Shown here: positions 54,997 to 63,051 of the stretch, piece by piece
Position numbering within the stretch: position 1 is the first letter of the stretch
Layout of the letters: every line of letters begins with the position of its first letter
Assembly (NCBI RefSeq): GCF_001700325.1
Contig: NZ_MATO01000012.1
Coordinates: forward strand, 1-64,000
Length of the DNA: 64,000 nt
Reading direction: 5' to 3'
Origin: Caryophanon latum
Lineage (GTDB): Bacteria; Bacillota; Bacilli; Bacillales_A; Planococcaceae
Translations under genes and position numbers: made by a program
The notes under the pieces: model-generated
Told to the model about the DNA's origin: nothing
What the model saw: the letters and a program-made list of their open reading frames with translations, nothing else
Database searches by the model: none

Positions 54997-56070
54997 ATGG
55001 CATATTTAGTTATTAGTAACGATGAACAATTTGTCGCGATGATGACATCGTTATTACATGGAGATGTTATGCAATGCCTACAAGTGGAAGAGGTGCTATC
55101 ACAAAAGTATGTGAAGGCGCAGCTTATTATTTGGCACGAGCCACATCCGACAAGCAAAACATTAATGCATTGCGAGCAGCTGTTTCAGCGACATATACCG
55201 ATTTTATATTTTACAGTCGACATGACGAATGCGGTGGAGCGAATCATTCCATTTGTATTTGATTTCTTTATCATGCCATATAACACATTATACATAACAG
55301 CGAAAATACAAACAGCGATGCAATATTCATTAAGCATGAAAGCGCTTCAGCAGCAAACGCGATTTTTAGAAAAAGATTTACAGACAGCTAAAAATGTGCA
55401 AAAAAGTGCGTTGACGCCATCGCTTTACAAAAAGAATATTCAAGTGGACGGCTTTTACGTTACGTCGCATGTGCTAGGTGGCGATATGTATTGCTGGTTT
55501 GAAGTATCAGAGCATCAAACAGCGATTATTTTATACGATGTAATGGGTCATGGCGTGGCGTCTTCACTTGTAACGATGTCGATTCGTTCGTTATTGCGTG
55601 GGATGATGACGCGCCTTGCCGATCCAAATTTAGTCGTACAGGAGCTAAACCGTCATATTAATGAGCTGTACAAAGATGAGTATATGGATAGCTACTTAGT
55701 GACGGCCATTTACTTGCTCGTCGATACGGAGGCGAATACGCTGCAATACGTTAACGCAGGGCATCCAACAGGTTATATATTCAATGAGCATGGCGCATGC
55801 ATTGAATTAAAGGCAAACGCGCCAATACTCGGCTTATTGCCAACGTTGAAAATTCAAAAAACAGAGCTGCCATTACACGATTATGCGCGCATTGTACTGT
55901 ATACGGACGGTTTGCAGCAAGAAGATGAGAGTGTAGAACCGAAGCAATTTTTGCCATACATTGCTCAAAGCAACGTAGCAGATTTACGCAACTTCGTCGA
56001 AAATCAGCAGCTTGCTAATATGCAGCAGTTAGATGACATTTCGCTCGTCTTCATAACGGTTTCAACGTGA
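54997..56070 (+). CDS. PP2C-type serine phosphatase with receiver-like domain (RsbU-like)
   Basis: The 357-aa protein has an N-terminal receiver-like fold (about 1-115) in which the usual phospho-acceptor region reads LIIWHEPHP, without an Asp in the expected place; a coiled linker (about 115-145, LEKDLQTAKNVQKSAL); and a SpoIIE/RsbU phosphatase domain with GGDMYCWF, YDVMGHGVASSL, VNAGHP and LYTDGLQQE metal-binding motifs. It probably dephosphorylates the STAS protein encoded at 56668. A GGGGGAGGAG ribosome site precedes the ATG. It starts a four-gene cluster after pheT that B. subtilis does not have there. Confidence 0.88.
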   Translation: MAYLVISNDEQFVAMMTSLLHGDVMQCLQVEEVLSQKYVKAQLIIWHEPHPTSKTLMHCEQLFQRHIPILYFTVDMTNAVERIIPFVFDFFIMPYNTLYITAKIQTAMQYSLSMKALQQQTRFLEKDLQTAKNVQKSALTPSLYKKNIQVDGFYVTSHVLGGDMYCWFEVSEHQTAIILYDVMGHGVASSLVTMSIRSLLRGMMTRLADPNLVVQELNRHINELYKDEYMDSYLVTAIYLLVDTEANTLQYVNAGHPTGYIFNEHGACIELKANAPILGLLPTLKIQKTELPLHDYARIVLYTDGLQQEDESVEPKQFLPYIAQSNVADLRNFVENQQLANMQQLDDISLVFITVST

Positions 56071-56231
56071 CGTACGTTGATTAGCTACATCACATAAAAG
56101 GAAAGTGAGGTGAAATCTGCTATAAAAACGGGTATGTTAAAAGGAATGCTGTGGCGCATTACGTCGTTCAGCATACTATTTGACATCACACAATGTATAC
56201 GTTGTTAATGTTTTTCGTAGCAGAGCGTTCG

Positions 56232-56654
56232 ATGAGAATCATTGTTGAAATTCCCCCAACACAGCAGGGTATTCGTTTAATCGATGAAATGATGAAAGAT
56301 TATATTGCGATTCATAGCTTACCTTATGAGCGAGAGCTATGCTTTGTATTACATGAGCTTGTAATTAATGCAGTGGAAGCGATGCAAAAAGTAGAAGACC
56401 CAGAGCGTCAAAGTATCCAGGTGAAAATTGAAAATATACATGGTACGATTCGTATGTGCGTCATCGATTTTGCAGATGGTATTCCAGAGCAAGAATGGCA
56501 AGAAGTATTAACGTATGAAATGGATGCGATGGGTGAATCGTTTGACCGGGGGCGCGGCTTATTTTTCGTGCAGCATATGGTTGATCAATTATGGTTTGAA
56601 TACATCGCGCCGCATCAATTTTTAGTCGGCGTAACAAAAAAAATAGTCGTATAG
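56232..56654 (+). CDS. Anti-sigma-factor-type serine kinase (RsbW/SpoIIAB-like)
   Basis: This 140-aa GHKL-fold kinase has the N box LHELVINAVEAM, the G1 box IDFADGIPEQ and the G2 box RGRGLFFVQHMVD. Such proteins phosphorylate a STAS antagonist and hold a partner protein. The start is uncertain: ATG 56232 matches the family N-terminus (MRIIVEIP), ATG 56193 would add 13 residues, and neither has a good ribosome site. The gap from the phosphatase gene (56071-56231) contains GTTGATTAGC at 56076, possibly a type B relic. No sigma factor gene is adjacent. Confidence 0.85.
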   Translation: MRIIVEIPPTQQGIRLIDEMMKDYIAIHSLPYERELCFVLHELVINAVEAMQKVEDPERQSIQVKIENIHGTIRMCVIDFADGIPEQEWQEVLTYEMDAMGESFDRGRGLFFVQHMVDQLWFEYIAPHQFLVGVTKKIVV

Positions 56655-56667
56655 GAGGAAAAGAAAA

Positions 56668-57054
56668 ATGAATTATGTAGAAGCAAGTGTTGCAGTGCAT
56701 GCGAAGACGCAATATACGGTGATAGAGTTTAGCGGTCATTTGGAATACGGTAAAATTGAAGACATTAAGCGCATTTTGCAGGAAACGGCATTCCAGCATG
56801 AGCGCAATTATATTATCGATATGCAAAAGGTAACGAATGTCGATAGCACAGGATTCGGTATGATTGTGAACTTTGCGAAAAAGGTGTCGATGCGCGGTCA
56901 GCAAATCGCCATCATTGTCGTCGATGAGTTTGTGCGCAATTTATTTGCTATTTCGCAATGTGATAAAATTTTCCCGCTTGTTAAAAGTGAGGCAGAAGGT
57001 GCACAAATTATGATTGATGGTTGGCAATCAGAAATTTCGCTCAGTGAATATTAA
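56668..57054 (+). CDS. STAS-domain anti-sigma-factor antagonist (RsbV/SpoIIAA-like)
   Basis: This 128-aa STAS protein carries NVDSTGFGM with Ser60 as the expected phosphorylation site. In partner switching the kinase at 56232 would phosphorylate it and the phosphatase at 54997 would restore it. AGGAGG precedes the ATG, 13 bp after the kinase gene; the chemoreceptor gene follows 30 bp later. The target of the switch is not encoded in the window. Confidence 0.9.
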   Translation: MNYVEASVAVHAKTQYTVIEFSGHLEYGKIEDIKRILQETAFQHERNYIIDMQKVTNVDSTGFGMIVNFAKKVSMRGQQIAIIVVDEFVRNLFAISQCDKIFPLVKSEAEGAQIMIDGWQSEISLSEY

Positions 57055-57084
57055 TAGAGACGTTAGTAAGCGGGGGGAAAATAA

Positions 57085-58797
57085 ATGAATAAATTGTTTA
57101 AAAATGCAACAATGATTCGTACGAAAATGAATTTCATTTTATTTAACGTTATTATTATGATGATGGCGGTCATTGCAGTGTATAACTACAATGAATCAAA
57201 AAATAATTTGATTGAAAGCGTTGAAAATAAAATGTATTCAGATTTAAAGCTTGGTGATGCGTATATTAATGCGCAGTTCCCAGGGGATTGGCAAATAATC
57301 GATGGTGAGTTGCATAAAGGCGAATTAAACGTCGTTGGGGACACAGCGATTGTTGATAATATTCGTGAATTAACGAATGGTAACTTAGCGTCGATTTTCC
57401 AAGATCGCACACGTATTAGTACAAACATTATCGGTGATGGTGAACGTGCACTAAATACCGAAGTTTCAGAAGAAGTAGCAAAAGTTGTTATCGATGAAAA
57501 AACGCGTTACATCGGTACAGCAACAGTAGTCGGTGAAGAAGCGATTGCGGTGTATGAGCCAATTTTAGACAAAAACGATAACGTCATTGGCATTTGGTCA
57601 ACAGCTGTTCCCGTTGCGCCTTACTTAAATATTTTAAATGAAGGATTATGGATTGAAATTGGGATTAATATATTACTTGCATTTTTAGCGATTGTTGCGA
57701 TTAGCACATATGTAGAGTACGGCTTATCACGTCCGCTGAAAAAACTAGCGCAAAATGCGAACGACTTAGCGAATTTAAATTTAAACGGGCGTATTTTAGA
57801 AATTGAAGGTAAAGACGAAATGGCAGAGTTGGCGAATTCGTTTAAAAAAGTACAGCTTCAGCTAAAAGAAACGATTCAGCTCGTATCTGAAAGTGCTGAC
57901 CAAGTAGCAACATCATCGGTAACATTATCAGAATCTTCTGCACAGACGAGCGATGCATCAAGCCAAATTGCGATTTCGATGAACGATTTAGCAGAAGGTA
58001 CGACCGATCAATCTGACCAAATCGACGTATTATTAAATGAAGTAAACCATACGATTGAAGAAGTAGAGTCTTGCTTAAAAATTGCAGAGCAAGCACTTGT
58101 GAACGCGACAGCATCAACAGACATCGCAAGACAAGGGGAGGCTGCAATTAGCGAAGCGATTCGCCATTTAAGTACAGTAACACAAACCGTTTCGTATGCG
58201 ACAGACTCGATTCAAAAGCTCGGCAAACGCTCAGAAGAAATCGGTGGCATCATTACGGTTATTACAGGCATTGCAGACCAAACGAATTTACTTGCATTAA
58301 ACGCAGCGATTGAAGCGGCTCGTGCAGGCGACCAAGGAAAAGGCTTTGCGGTCGTAGCGTCAGAAGTTCGCAAGCTAGCTGAACAGTCTCGTGATGCGTC
58401 AGGGCAAATTACAGAGCTTATTAACGACATTCAAGCAGAAACGTCCGTAACGGTGCGCACGATGGAAAGTAACTTACTCGCAGTAGAAGAGCAAGTGCAA
58501 ATTATTAATAAAGGTGGCGAGGCGTTAGAGAAGATTGTAACGCGTGTAGCTGAAACAGAGGATAACGTCCACCAAATGAAATCAGCGTTTGAACATGTAC
58601 ATACAAGCTCTGAAAATGTACAAGTTGCGCTTAAAACAATTACGCACATTATTGAAAATACAGCGGCGGCAACAGAGCAAGTCGCAGCAACTACAGAGGA
58701 GCAACATACGACGGTTGAGGAGCTACATTTAAGCTCAGAGGCGCTGTCACACGTTGCGACGACGTTACAAAAAGAAGTAGGCAAGTTCCAACTATAA
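57085..58797 (+). CDS. Methyl-accepting chemotaxis protein with single-Cache-type sensor
   Basis: The 570-aa chemoreceptor has a helix at about 16-36, an extracytoplasmic domain of about 150 residues resembling single Cache ([12 protein letters not shown] near its end), a second helix (about 189-210), HAMP (about 212-265) and the signalling domain with tip core [15 protein letters not shown]. Its GGGGGG ribosome site lies 30 bp after the STAS gene, so it is probably in the same operon as the phosphatase, kinase and antagonist. This links chemoreceptor expression, and perhaps function, to partner switching. The ligand is unknown. Confidence 0.92.
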   Translation: MNKLFKNATMIRTKMNFILFNVIIMMMAVIAVYNYNESKNNLIESVENKMYSDLKLGDAYINAQFPGDWQIIDGELHKGELNVVGDTAIVDNIRELTNGNLASIFQDRTRISTNIIGDGERALNTEVSEEVAKVVIDEKTRYIGTATVVGEEAIAVYEPILDKNDNVIGIWSTAVPVAPYLNILNEGLWIEIGINILLAFLAIVAISTYVEYGLSRPLKKLAQNANDLANLNLNGRILEIEGKDEMAELANSFKKVQLQLKETIQLVSESADQVATSSVTLSESSAQTSDASSQIAISMNDLAEGTTDQSDQIDVLLNEVNHTIEEVESCLKIAEQALVNATASTDIARQGEAAISEAIRHLSTVTQTVSYATDSIQKLGKRSEEIGGIITVITGIADQTNLLALNAAIEAARAGDQGKGFAVVASEVRKLAEQSRDASGQITELINDIQAETSVTVRTMESNLLAVEEQVQIINKGGEALEKIVTRVAETEDNVHQMKSAFEHVHTSSENVQVALKTITHIIENTAAATEQVAATTEEQHTTVEELHLSSEALSHVATTLQKEVGKFQL

Positions 58798-58802
58798 CGT
58801 TT

Positions 58803-58845
58803 AAAGGCTGTGCACACGCGTGGAGACGCGTCGCACAGCCTTTTG
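58803..58845. terminator. Terminator after the chemoreceptor gene
   Basis: AAAGGCTGTGC and GCACAGCCTTT pair with an inner CGCG/CGCG stem, followed by TTG. It also overlaps the end of the convergent small membrane protein gene. Confidence 0.8.
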
Positions 58846-59040
58846 TTATGTCTTTTTCCAGTTCGCATGGTCGCGACCGGTGAACGAATCTGCCATAATG
58901 CCAAGTATGCCCCCGAAAAACGCACCGAGCGCAAGGCTAGCAGGAATTAAATCGGTCCAAAAGATTCCAACGACTAAGCCGACAACTGCTCCAACAATAA
59001 TAAACATGACGATAAAAGTATTTTTCAAAAGTGCTTGCAT
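58846..59040 (-). CDS. Small two-helix membrane protein, 64 aa
   Basis: I do not recognise the family. The protein has helices at about 8-28 and 33-52, the second glycine-rich (ALGAFFGGILGIMA), and a basic C-terminal tail (GRDHANWKKT). GAAGGGAG lies 7 bp before the ATG on the minus strand, a good ribosome site. It lies between the chemoreceptor cluster and the rnhC pseudogene. Confidence 0.65.
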   Translation of the reverse strand: MQALLKNTFIVMFIIVGAVVGLVVGIFWTDLIPASLALGAFFGGILGIMADSFTGRDHANWKKT

Positions 59041-59126
59041 GTACAGGCTCCCTTCTAAAAATAATACTTGCTAGTTTCATTGTACGAAGGAACGGCACGA
59101 ATAACAACATTATTGTAAGATTTTAA

Positions 59127-59828
59127 CGTGCTAACATCGCTTTCATTTTCTTTTGTGAGCAGTCCTTTGTCGCAGTACGAGCAACCTATAATCGAGCGCC
59201 TGCATTAAATGAGGCACAATTTTTTGCATGCACGCATCGGTTAGCTCCTTCGAGTCGCGTACATCTCATTTGCGCCGCCGCTTAAATTTATCGTTTGGCA
59301 CGTACATAGCAGCAACGGCAATCGAACCGAAATAATTGCCCGTACTTGTTTTATAAAAGCCGGCTACCGATAAGTTCGCAAAGCTCGGCGGCAATACGTC
59401 GTCTATATTGGATGCTTTTTTCTTTTGCGGTTTACTTACTGTATAGACGGTGAATGTTTTCGAGTTTTGTTAGTTGGCTCTTCACATCGAGGCACGCTTC
59501 GGCTTAAGCTTCCTCGCTACGATGCGGGGTCTTGAGGCACGAGCTATTCCCGCTGGAGTCCTCCTCTTGTTTCGAGCCTCGTTCGCATTTTACATTTCAA
59601 TCACCTTGTATATAGTTCTCATGATAAACTTCAATCATCGTCTATATGGTAATGCGATTTACTATTTTTTAGCTGCTTGCTCGGAACATGACTTTACGTG
59701 TACGATAGCTCGTAACGACAGCATTCGGCAGCTTCATAGCGAAGATGACGCCTCGTGCTTGTCGCAGTATAGTGCATACGCTATTGCTCCGTTTTGGGAA
59801 GCTGTAACATAATCGTTAACATGTTCAT
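59127..59828 (-). pseudogene. rnhC: Decayed RNase HIII gene split by a type A repeat
   Basis: Minus-strand translation in shifting frames gives RNase HIII pieces in the right order. These are an N-terminal part from ATG 59828 (with AAAGGA upstream), GVIFAMKLPNAVVTSYRTRK (59752-59693), then after the repeat LPPSFANLSV, TSTGNYFGSIAVAAMYVPN, DSKELTD...KIVPHLMQAL and SQKKMKAML. The catalytic GSDEVGTG motif has become GFYKTSTG, there are several stops and frameshifts, and the last 100 or so codons are missing. B. subtilis rnhC lies on the same strand between pheT and zapA, which confirms the identity. A type A element sits in the middle. Confidence 0.85.
59439..59649. mobile_element. Type A repeat element inside the rnhC pseudogene
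   Basis: It starts CTGTATAGACGGTGAATG (59439-59456), runs through the A core (GGCTCTTCACATCGAGGCAC ... TTCCCGCTGGAGTCCTCCTC), reaches CAATCACCTTGTATATAG (ending 59615), and has a further inverted end CAATCATCGTCTATATGG (59632-59649), so it is composite. GCGGTTTACT (59427-59436) and GCGATTTACT (59654-59663) flank it as a near-perfect direct repeat in former rnhC sequence, offset 2-4 bp from the ends. Confidence 0.75.
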
Positions 59829-59989
59829 TGTCCTTTTTTTGGTGACTACCTTCGTTTGCAATTCACAACGTAGCGGTATTCATGGTATCATAAACAGTAG
59901 ATTTTTCTGAAGTATATTTCACTAATTGTAAACGTTAGACGCCATTTTGACGACTGTTCAACTTGGCATGCAAAAGAGGGGGCATGGCA

Positions 59990-60250
59990 ATGAGTAATCC
60001 AGTAAGAAACCGTATTGAAGTTATGATTCGCGGTACGTCGTATGTCATTGTGGGGAAAGAATCACCAGAGCATATTCGTCTAGTGGCAGCACTTGTAGAT
60101 GAGAAGATGAAGGAAATTAGCAATCATAATGCGTATTTAGATACGACGCGTTTAGCGGTGCTCACAGCTGTTAATGCAGTGAACGAATATGTGGAGCTTC
60201 AAAAGCACGTCGAACAATTGGAACAACAACTGAAAAAACTGAAAGGCTGA
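59990..60250 (+). CDS. zapA: Cell division protein ZapA
   Basis: ZapA (86 aa) bundles and stabilises FtsZ at the division ring. The N-terminal globular part (IEVMIRGTSYVIVGKESPEHIRLVAALVD in core VGKESPEHIRLVA) and the C-terminal coiled coil (EYVELQKHVEQLEQQLKKL) match the Bacillus protein. ATG 59990 is 7 bp after AGAGGGGG; the in-frame codons at 59963 and 59984 are upstream of or too close to that site. cvpA follows after 4 bp. Confidence 0.9.
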   Translation: MSNPVRNRIEVMIRGTSYVIVGKESPEHIRLVAALVDEKMKEISNHNAYLDTTRLAVLTAVNAVNEYVELQKHVEQLEQQLKKLKG

Positions 60251-60254
60251 GATT

Positions 60255-60791
60255 ATGATTGATTTATTCATATTGATTACGTTAATTGCGAGTGCTATCG
60301 TCGGCATGCGTCGGGGCTTACTTGTTCAAAGTATTCACTTAGTAGGCGTGATAGCAGCACTTATCGTAGCAGGTGTGTTTTATCGACCACTTGCAAAAAG
60401 CTTTGAAATGCTCATTCCGTACCCAGGTGTATCAGGAGGCATGGCGCTTATTATTCCAACAGAGGGCATGGACATTGATCGCACATTTTATCGTATATTT
60501 GCGTACGTCCTTATTTTCATCGTCGCAAAAGTTGTCATACAAGTGATCGCCTCGGCATTTAATAAATATGCCTACTTGCCGCTTTTTAAAAATTGGAATC
60601 GTATTATTGGCGCACTGCTAGCTATGATCGAAGTTTATATCGTGTTATATATGGTGCTCAATGTACTCGCTATGTTACCATTACAAAGTATGATTGACCG
60701 ATTAGATGGCTCATTGTTTGTGAGCTTTATCGTCAATCATTCGCCAATTTTTTCGATGATTTTTGAAAATATGTGGTACTTATACATTTAA
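60255..60791 (+). CDS. CvpA family membrane protein (YshB-like)
   Basis: This 178-aa CvpA-family protein has four predicted helices (about 3-18, 27-45, 77-95 and 115-138). The family segment MRRGLLVQSIHLVG follows helix 1. E. coli CvpA is needed for colicin V production; the Bacillus role is unknown. It starts 4 bp after zapA and its gene is followed by a terminator, so zapA-cvpA is a unit. Confidence 0.88.
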   Translation: MIDLFILITLIASAIVGMRRGLLVQSIHLVGVIAALIVAGVFYRPLAKSFEMLIPYPGVSGGMALIIPTEGMDIDRTFYRIFAYVLIFIVAKVVIQVIASAFNKYAYLPLFKNWNRIIGALLAMIEVYIVLYMVLNVLAMLPLQSMIDRLDGSLFVSFIVNHSPIFSMIFENMWYLYI

Positions 60792-60807
60792 TACGGCACA
60801 AGCTGTC

Positions 60808-60848
60808 AAAAGGAGTTGTCCAACGTGCTTGGATGAACTCCTTTTTTC
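60808..60848 (+). terminator. Intrinsic terminator after zapA-cvpA
   Basis: AAAAGGAGTTGTCCAA and TTGGATGAACTCCTTTTTT pair around a 5-nt loop with a T run. Confidence 0.87.
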
Positions 60849-60869
60849 ATGAAGCGAGGAGGAAAAAAC

Positions 60870-62579
60870 ATGAACAAAAAAACGATTATTCGTACACTCG
60901 AAAAAATCGCGCTATATTTAGAGCTGCGTGGTGAAAATCCATTTAAAGTGTCCGCGTTTCGTAAAGCAGCTGCGGCACTTGAAGGAGACGAACGCTCATT
61001 AGCAGAAATGGATGACGTCACAAAGCTAAAAGGCATCGGTAAAGGAACAGCAGCAGTTATTACGGAGCTTGTTGAAACAGGTGTCTCAAGCGTTTTAGTT
61101 GAACTAGAGGAGCAAACCCCAAAAGGCTTAATCCCGCTCATGAAGCTGCCAGGCCTCGGTGGCAAAAAGCTTGCAAAACTATATAACGAGCTCGGCATCG
61201 ATTCAGCAGAAGCATTGCAAGCAGCGTGTGAGGAAGGGAAAGTCCAGCAGCTTGCAGGCTTTGGGGCAAAAACAGAGGAGAAAATTTTAAAGGAGCTCGC
61301 AAATTTTGGCACTCGTGCAGAGCGTCTACCGATTTGGCAGTTGGAGCCGGTCGTCCTCGAAATTGAAACGTTGCTGCAATCGATTGTGGAAGTGGAGAGC
61401 GCATCGGTAGCTGGATCATTTCGCCGCGTGAAGGAAACGAGCAAGGACATCGACTTCATCGTCGCAACGAGCGCACCACAAGCTGTACGTGAGCAACTGT
61501 TAGCATCACTGCCGGTACTTGAAATTGTCGCAGCAGGGGATACGAAAATTTCGGTCGTGTTAGATAAAGAGGAGCCAGTGAGCGTGGACTTCCGCTTAGT
61601 AACGTTAGATGCGTACGCTTCGGCATTGCATCATTTCACCGGCTCAAAGGATCATAACGTGCGCATGCGCCAGTTAGCAAAATCAATGAATCAAAAAATT
61701 AGCGAGTACGGTGTCGAGCAAGAAGATGGCAGCGTCGTAACGTTCGATAGCGAGGAAGCGTTTTTTGCGCATTTCAACTTGCCGTTCATTCCGCCGACTG
61801 TGCGCGAATCAGGCAATGAGCTAGAGCGACTTGAAGAGCTTTCGCAGCTAGCATCACGCGCCGATATTCAAGCAGATTTACACATGCATACGACGTGGTC
61901 AGACGGGGCGCATTCGGTCGCTGAAATGGGCGAGGCGTTAATTGCGCAAGGCTACTCCTATAGCGTCATTACCGACCACTCGCAATATTTGAAAGTCGCA
62001 AACGGCTTAACGCCAGCACGTCTGCAAAAGCAACGCGTCGAAATTGATGCGTTTAACGAAGCGAATGGGCAGTTTCGTTTATATGCCGGGACAGAAATGG
62101 ACATTTTACCAGACGGCTCACTCGATTTTAGCGACGACGTATTAAAGGAGCTTGATTTTGTTATCGCATCGATTCACTCAAGCTTCTCGCAGCCACAGGA
62201 GCAAATTATGGCACGACTCGAAGCGGCAATGACGAATCCATACGTTCATATGATTGCTCATCCGACAGGGCGCATCGTCGGTGAACGACCAGGTTACGAC
62301 CCAGACGTCAAAACGTTAATCGAATGGGCAAAGGCGTACGACAAAATTTTAGAGTTAAACGCTAATCCGTACCGCTTAGATTTAGCTGTTGAGCATTTAC
62401 AATACGCGATGGAGCTTGGCGTGAAAATTGCAATCAACACCGACGCACACGCCATCGACCAGCTGCGTTTTATGGACTTAGGCGTACGCTACAGCCAAAA
62501 AGCGTGGGTGAAGAAGGAGTTAATCGTTAACACGTGGACAAAGGAGCAATTTGAGGCGTATATTCGTAGGAATAAGTAA
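60870..62579 (+). CDS. polX: DNA polymerase/3'-5' exonuclease PolX
   Basis: PolX (569 aa) joins a family X polymerase (about 1-315) to a PHP phosphoesterase domain (about 335-565) and fills gaps in base-excision repair. Helix-hairpin-helix LPGLGGKKLAKLYNELG, the palm GSFRRVKETSKDIDFIVA with paired Asp, and PHP motifs DLHMHTTWSDG, VITDHS, IASIHSSF and INTDAHA are intact. AGGAGG precedes ATG 60870; the frame to 60849 starts before it. Confidence 0.96.
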   Translation: MNKKTIIRTLEKIALYLELRGENPFKVSAFRKAAAALEGDERSLAEMDDVTKLKGIGKGTAAVITELVETGVSSVLVELEEQTPKGLIPLMKLPGLGGKKLAKLYNELGIDSAEALQAACEEGKVQQLAGFGAKTEEKILKELANFGTRAERLPIWQLEPVVLEIETLLQSIVEVESASVAGSFRRVKETSKDIDFIVATSAPQAVREQLLASLPVLEIVAAGDTKISVVLDKEEPVSVDFRLVTLDAYASALHHFTGSKDHNVRMRQLAKSMNQKISEYGVEQEDGSVVTFDSEEAFFAHFNLPFIPPTVRESGNELERLEELSQLASRADIQADLHMHTTWSDGAHSVAEMGEALIAQGYSYSVITDHSQYLKVANGLTPARLQKQRVEIDAFNEANGQFRLYAGTEMDILPDGSLDFSDDVLKELDFVIASIHSSFSQPQEQIMARLEAAMTNPYVHMIAHPTGRIVGERPGYDPDVKTLIEWAKAYDKILELNANPYRLDLAVEHLQYAMELGVKIAINTDAHAIDQLRFMDLGVRYSQKAWVKKELIVNTWTKEQFEAYIRRNK

Positions 62580-62598
62580 TAACTTACTGCATTAATTG

Positions 62599-62698
62599 TG
62601 TTGATACGCCATTCAATTGGCAGTGCGTCGTTTGCGGCTAGCTTTGTCTCTGTGGTTACTTGAGACAGATTGTAATGTATAAAAATGGCGTGTCAACA
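62599..62698. mobile_element. Short type B repeat element upstream of mutS2
   Basis: TGTTGATACGCC (62599-62610) and GGCGTGTCAACA (62687-62698) are perfect-to-near inverted ends of the type B kind. The interior is about 76 bp, with CAGTGCGTCGTTTGCGGCTA and a GTCTCTGTGGTTACTTGAGAC hairpin, so the core is mostly deleted. Flanking duplications are not visible. Confidence 0.7.
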
Positions 62699-62825
62699 TA
62701 ACTGAATGATGAATTTATTTCAAAATAGGTGTTGGTCATATATCCATGCATGTTCTGCAATGGAGGCGGCGCCCGCGAAAAGTGTCCGCCGAAATGAAAG
62801 AACTGTTAAGAGCAATATAAAATAT

Positions 62826-63018
62826 CAGGTCTGTTGATTAGCCATTTATATACAGTGAAATCGGTTGTTTTTAGCAACCATCTGGAAATAAATGCTGCAT
62901 ATTAATGGCAGTAAGCGTGCGGCGAGACTCCTTGGGGAATAGCGTGAGCGTGAGACTACAGGCTCACGCCACGCCCCAGGAACGCGAGCCGCAAAGCGCG
63001 AACAGCCAATAATATACA
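62826..63018. mobile_element. Type B repeat element just before mutS2
   Basis: The left end CAGGTCTGTTGATTAGCC (62826-62843) is intact; the right end AGCCAATAATATA is worn. The core is a 74-nt hairpin: GCGGCGAGACTCCTTGGGG (62919-62937) pairs with CCCCAGGAACGCGAGCCGC (62974-62992), with GCGTGAGCGTGAG/CTCACGCCACGC inside. The stretch between the two repeats (62699-62825) holds a small GGCGGCGCCCGC/GTCCGCCG piece of another core and no gene. Confidence 0.78.
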
Positions 63019-63051
63019 TGAAACAATAACATTCATAAGGGAGGCGTTTTC

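Noticed and set aside
56134-56208. 24-codon leader peptide before the RsbW-like kinase gene
   Set aside because: There is no properly spaced ribosome site and no repeated regulatory codons; chance is the simpler reading.
59474-59812. 112-codon open frame on the plus strand
   Set aside because: It runs through the type A repeat and the rnhC remnant; the composition is that of the repeat and no homology is apparent.
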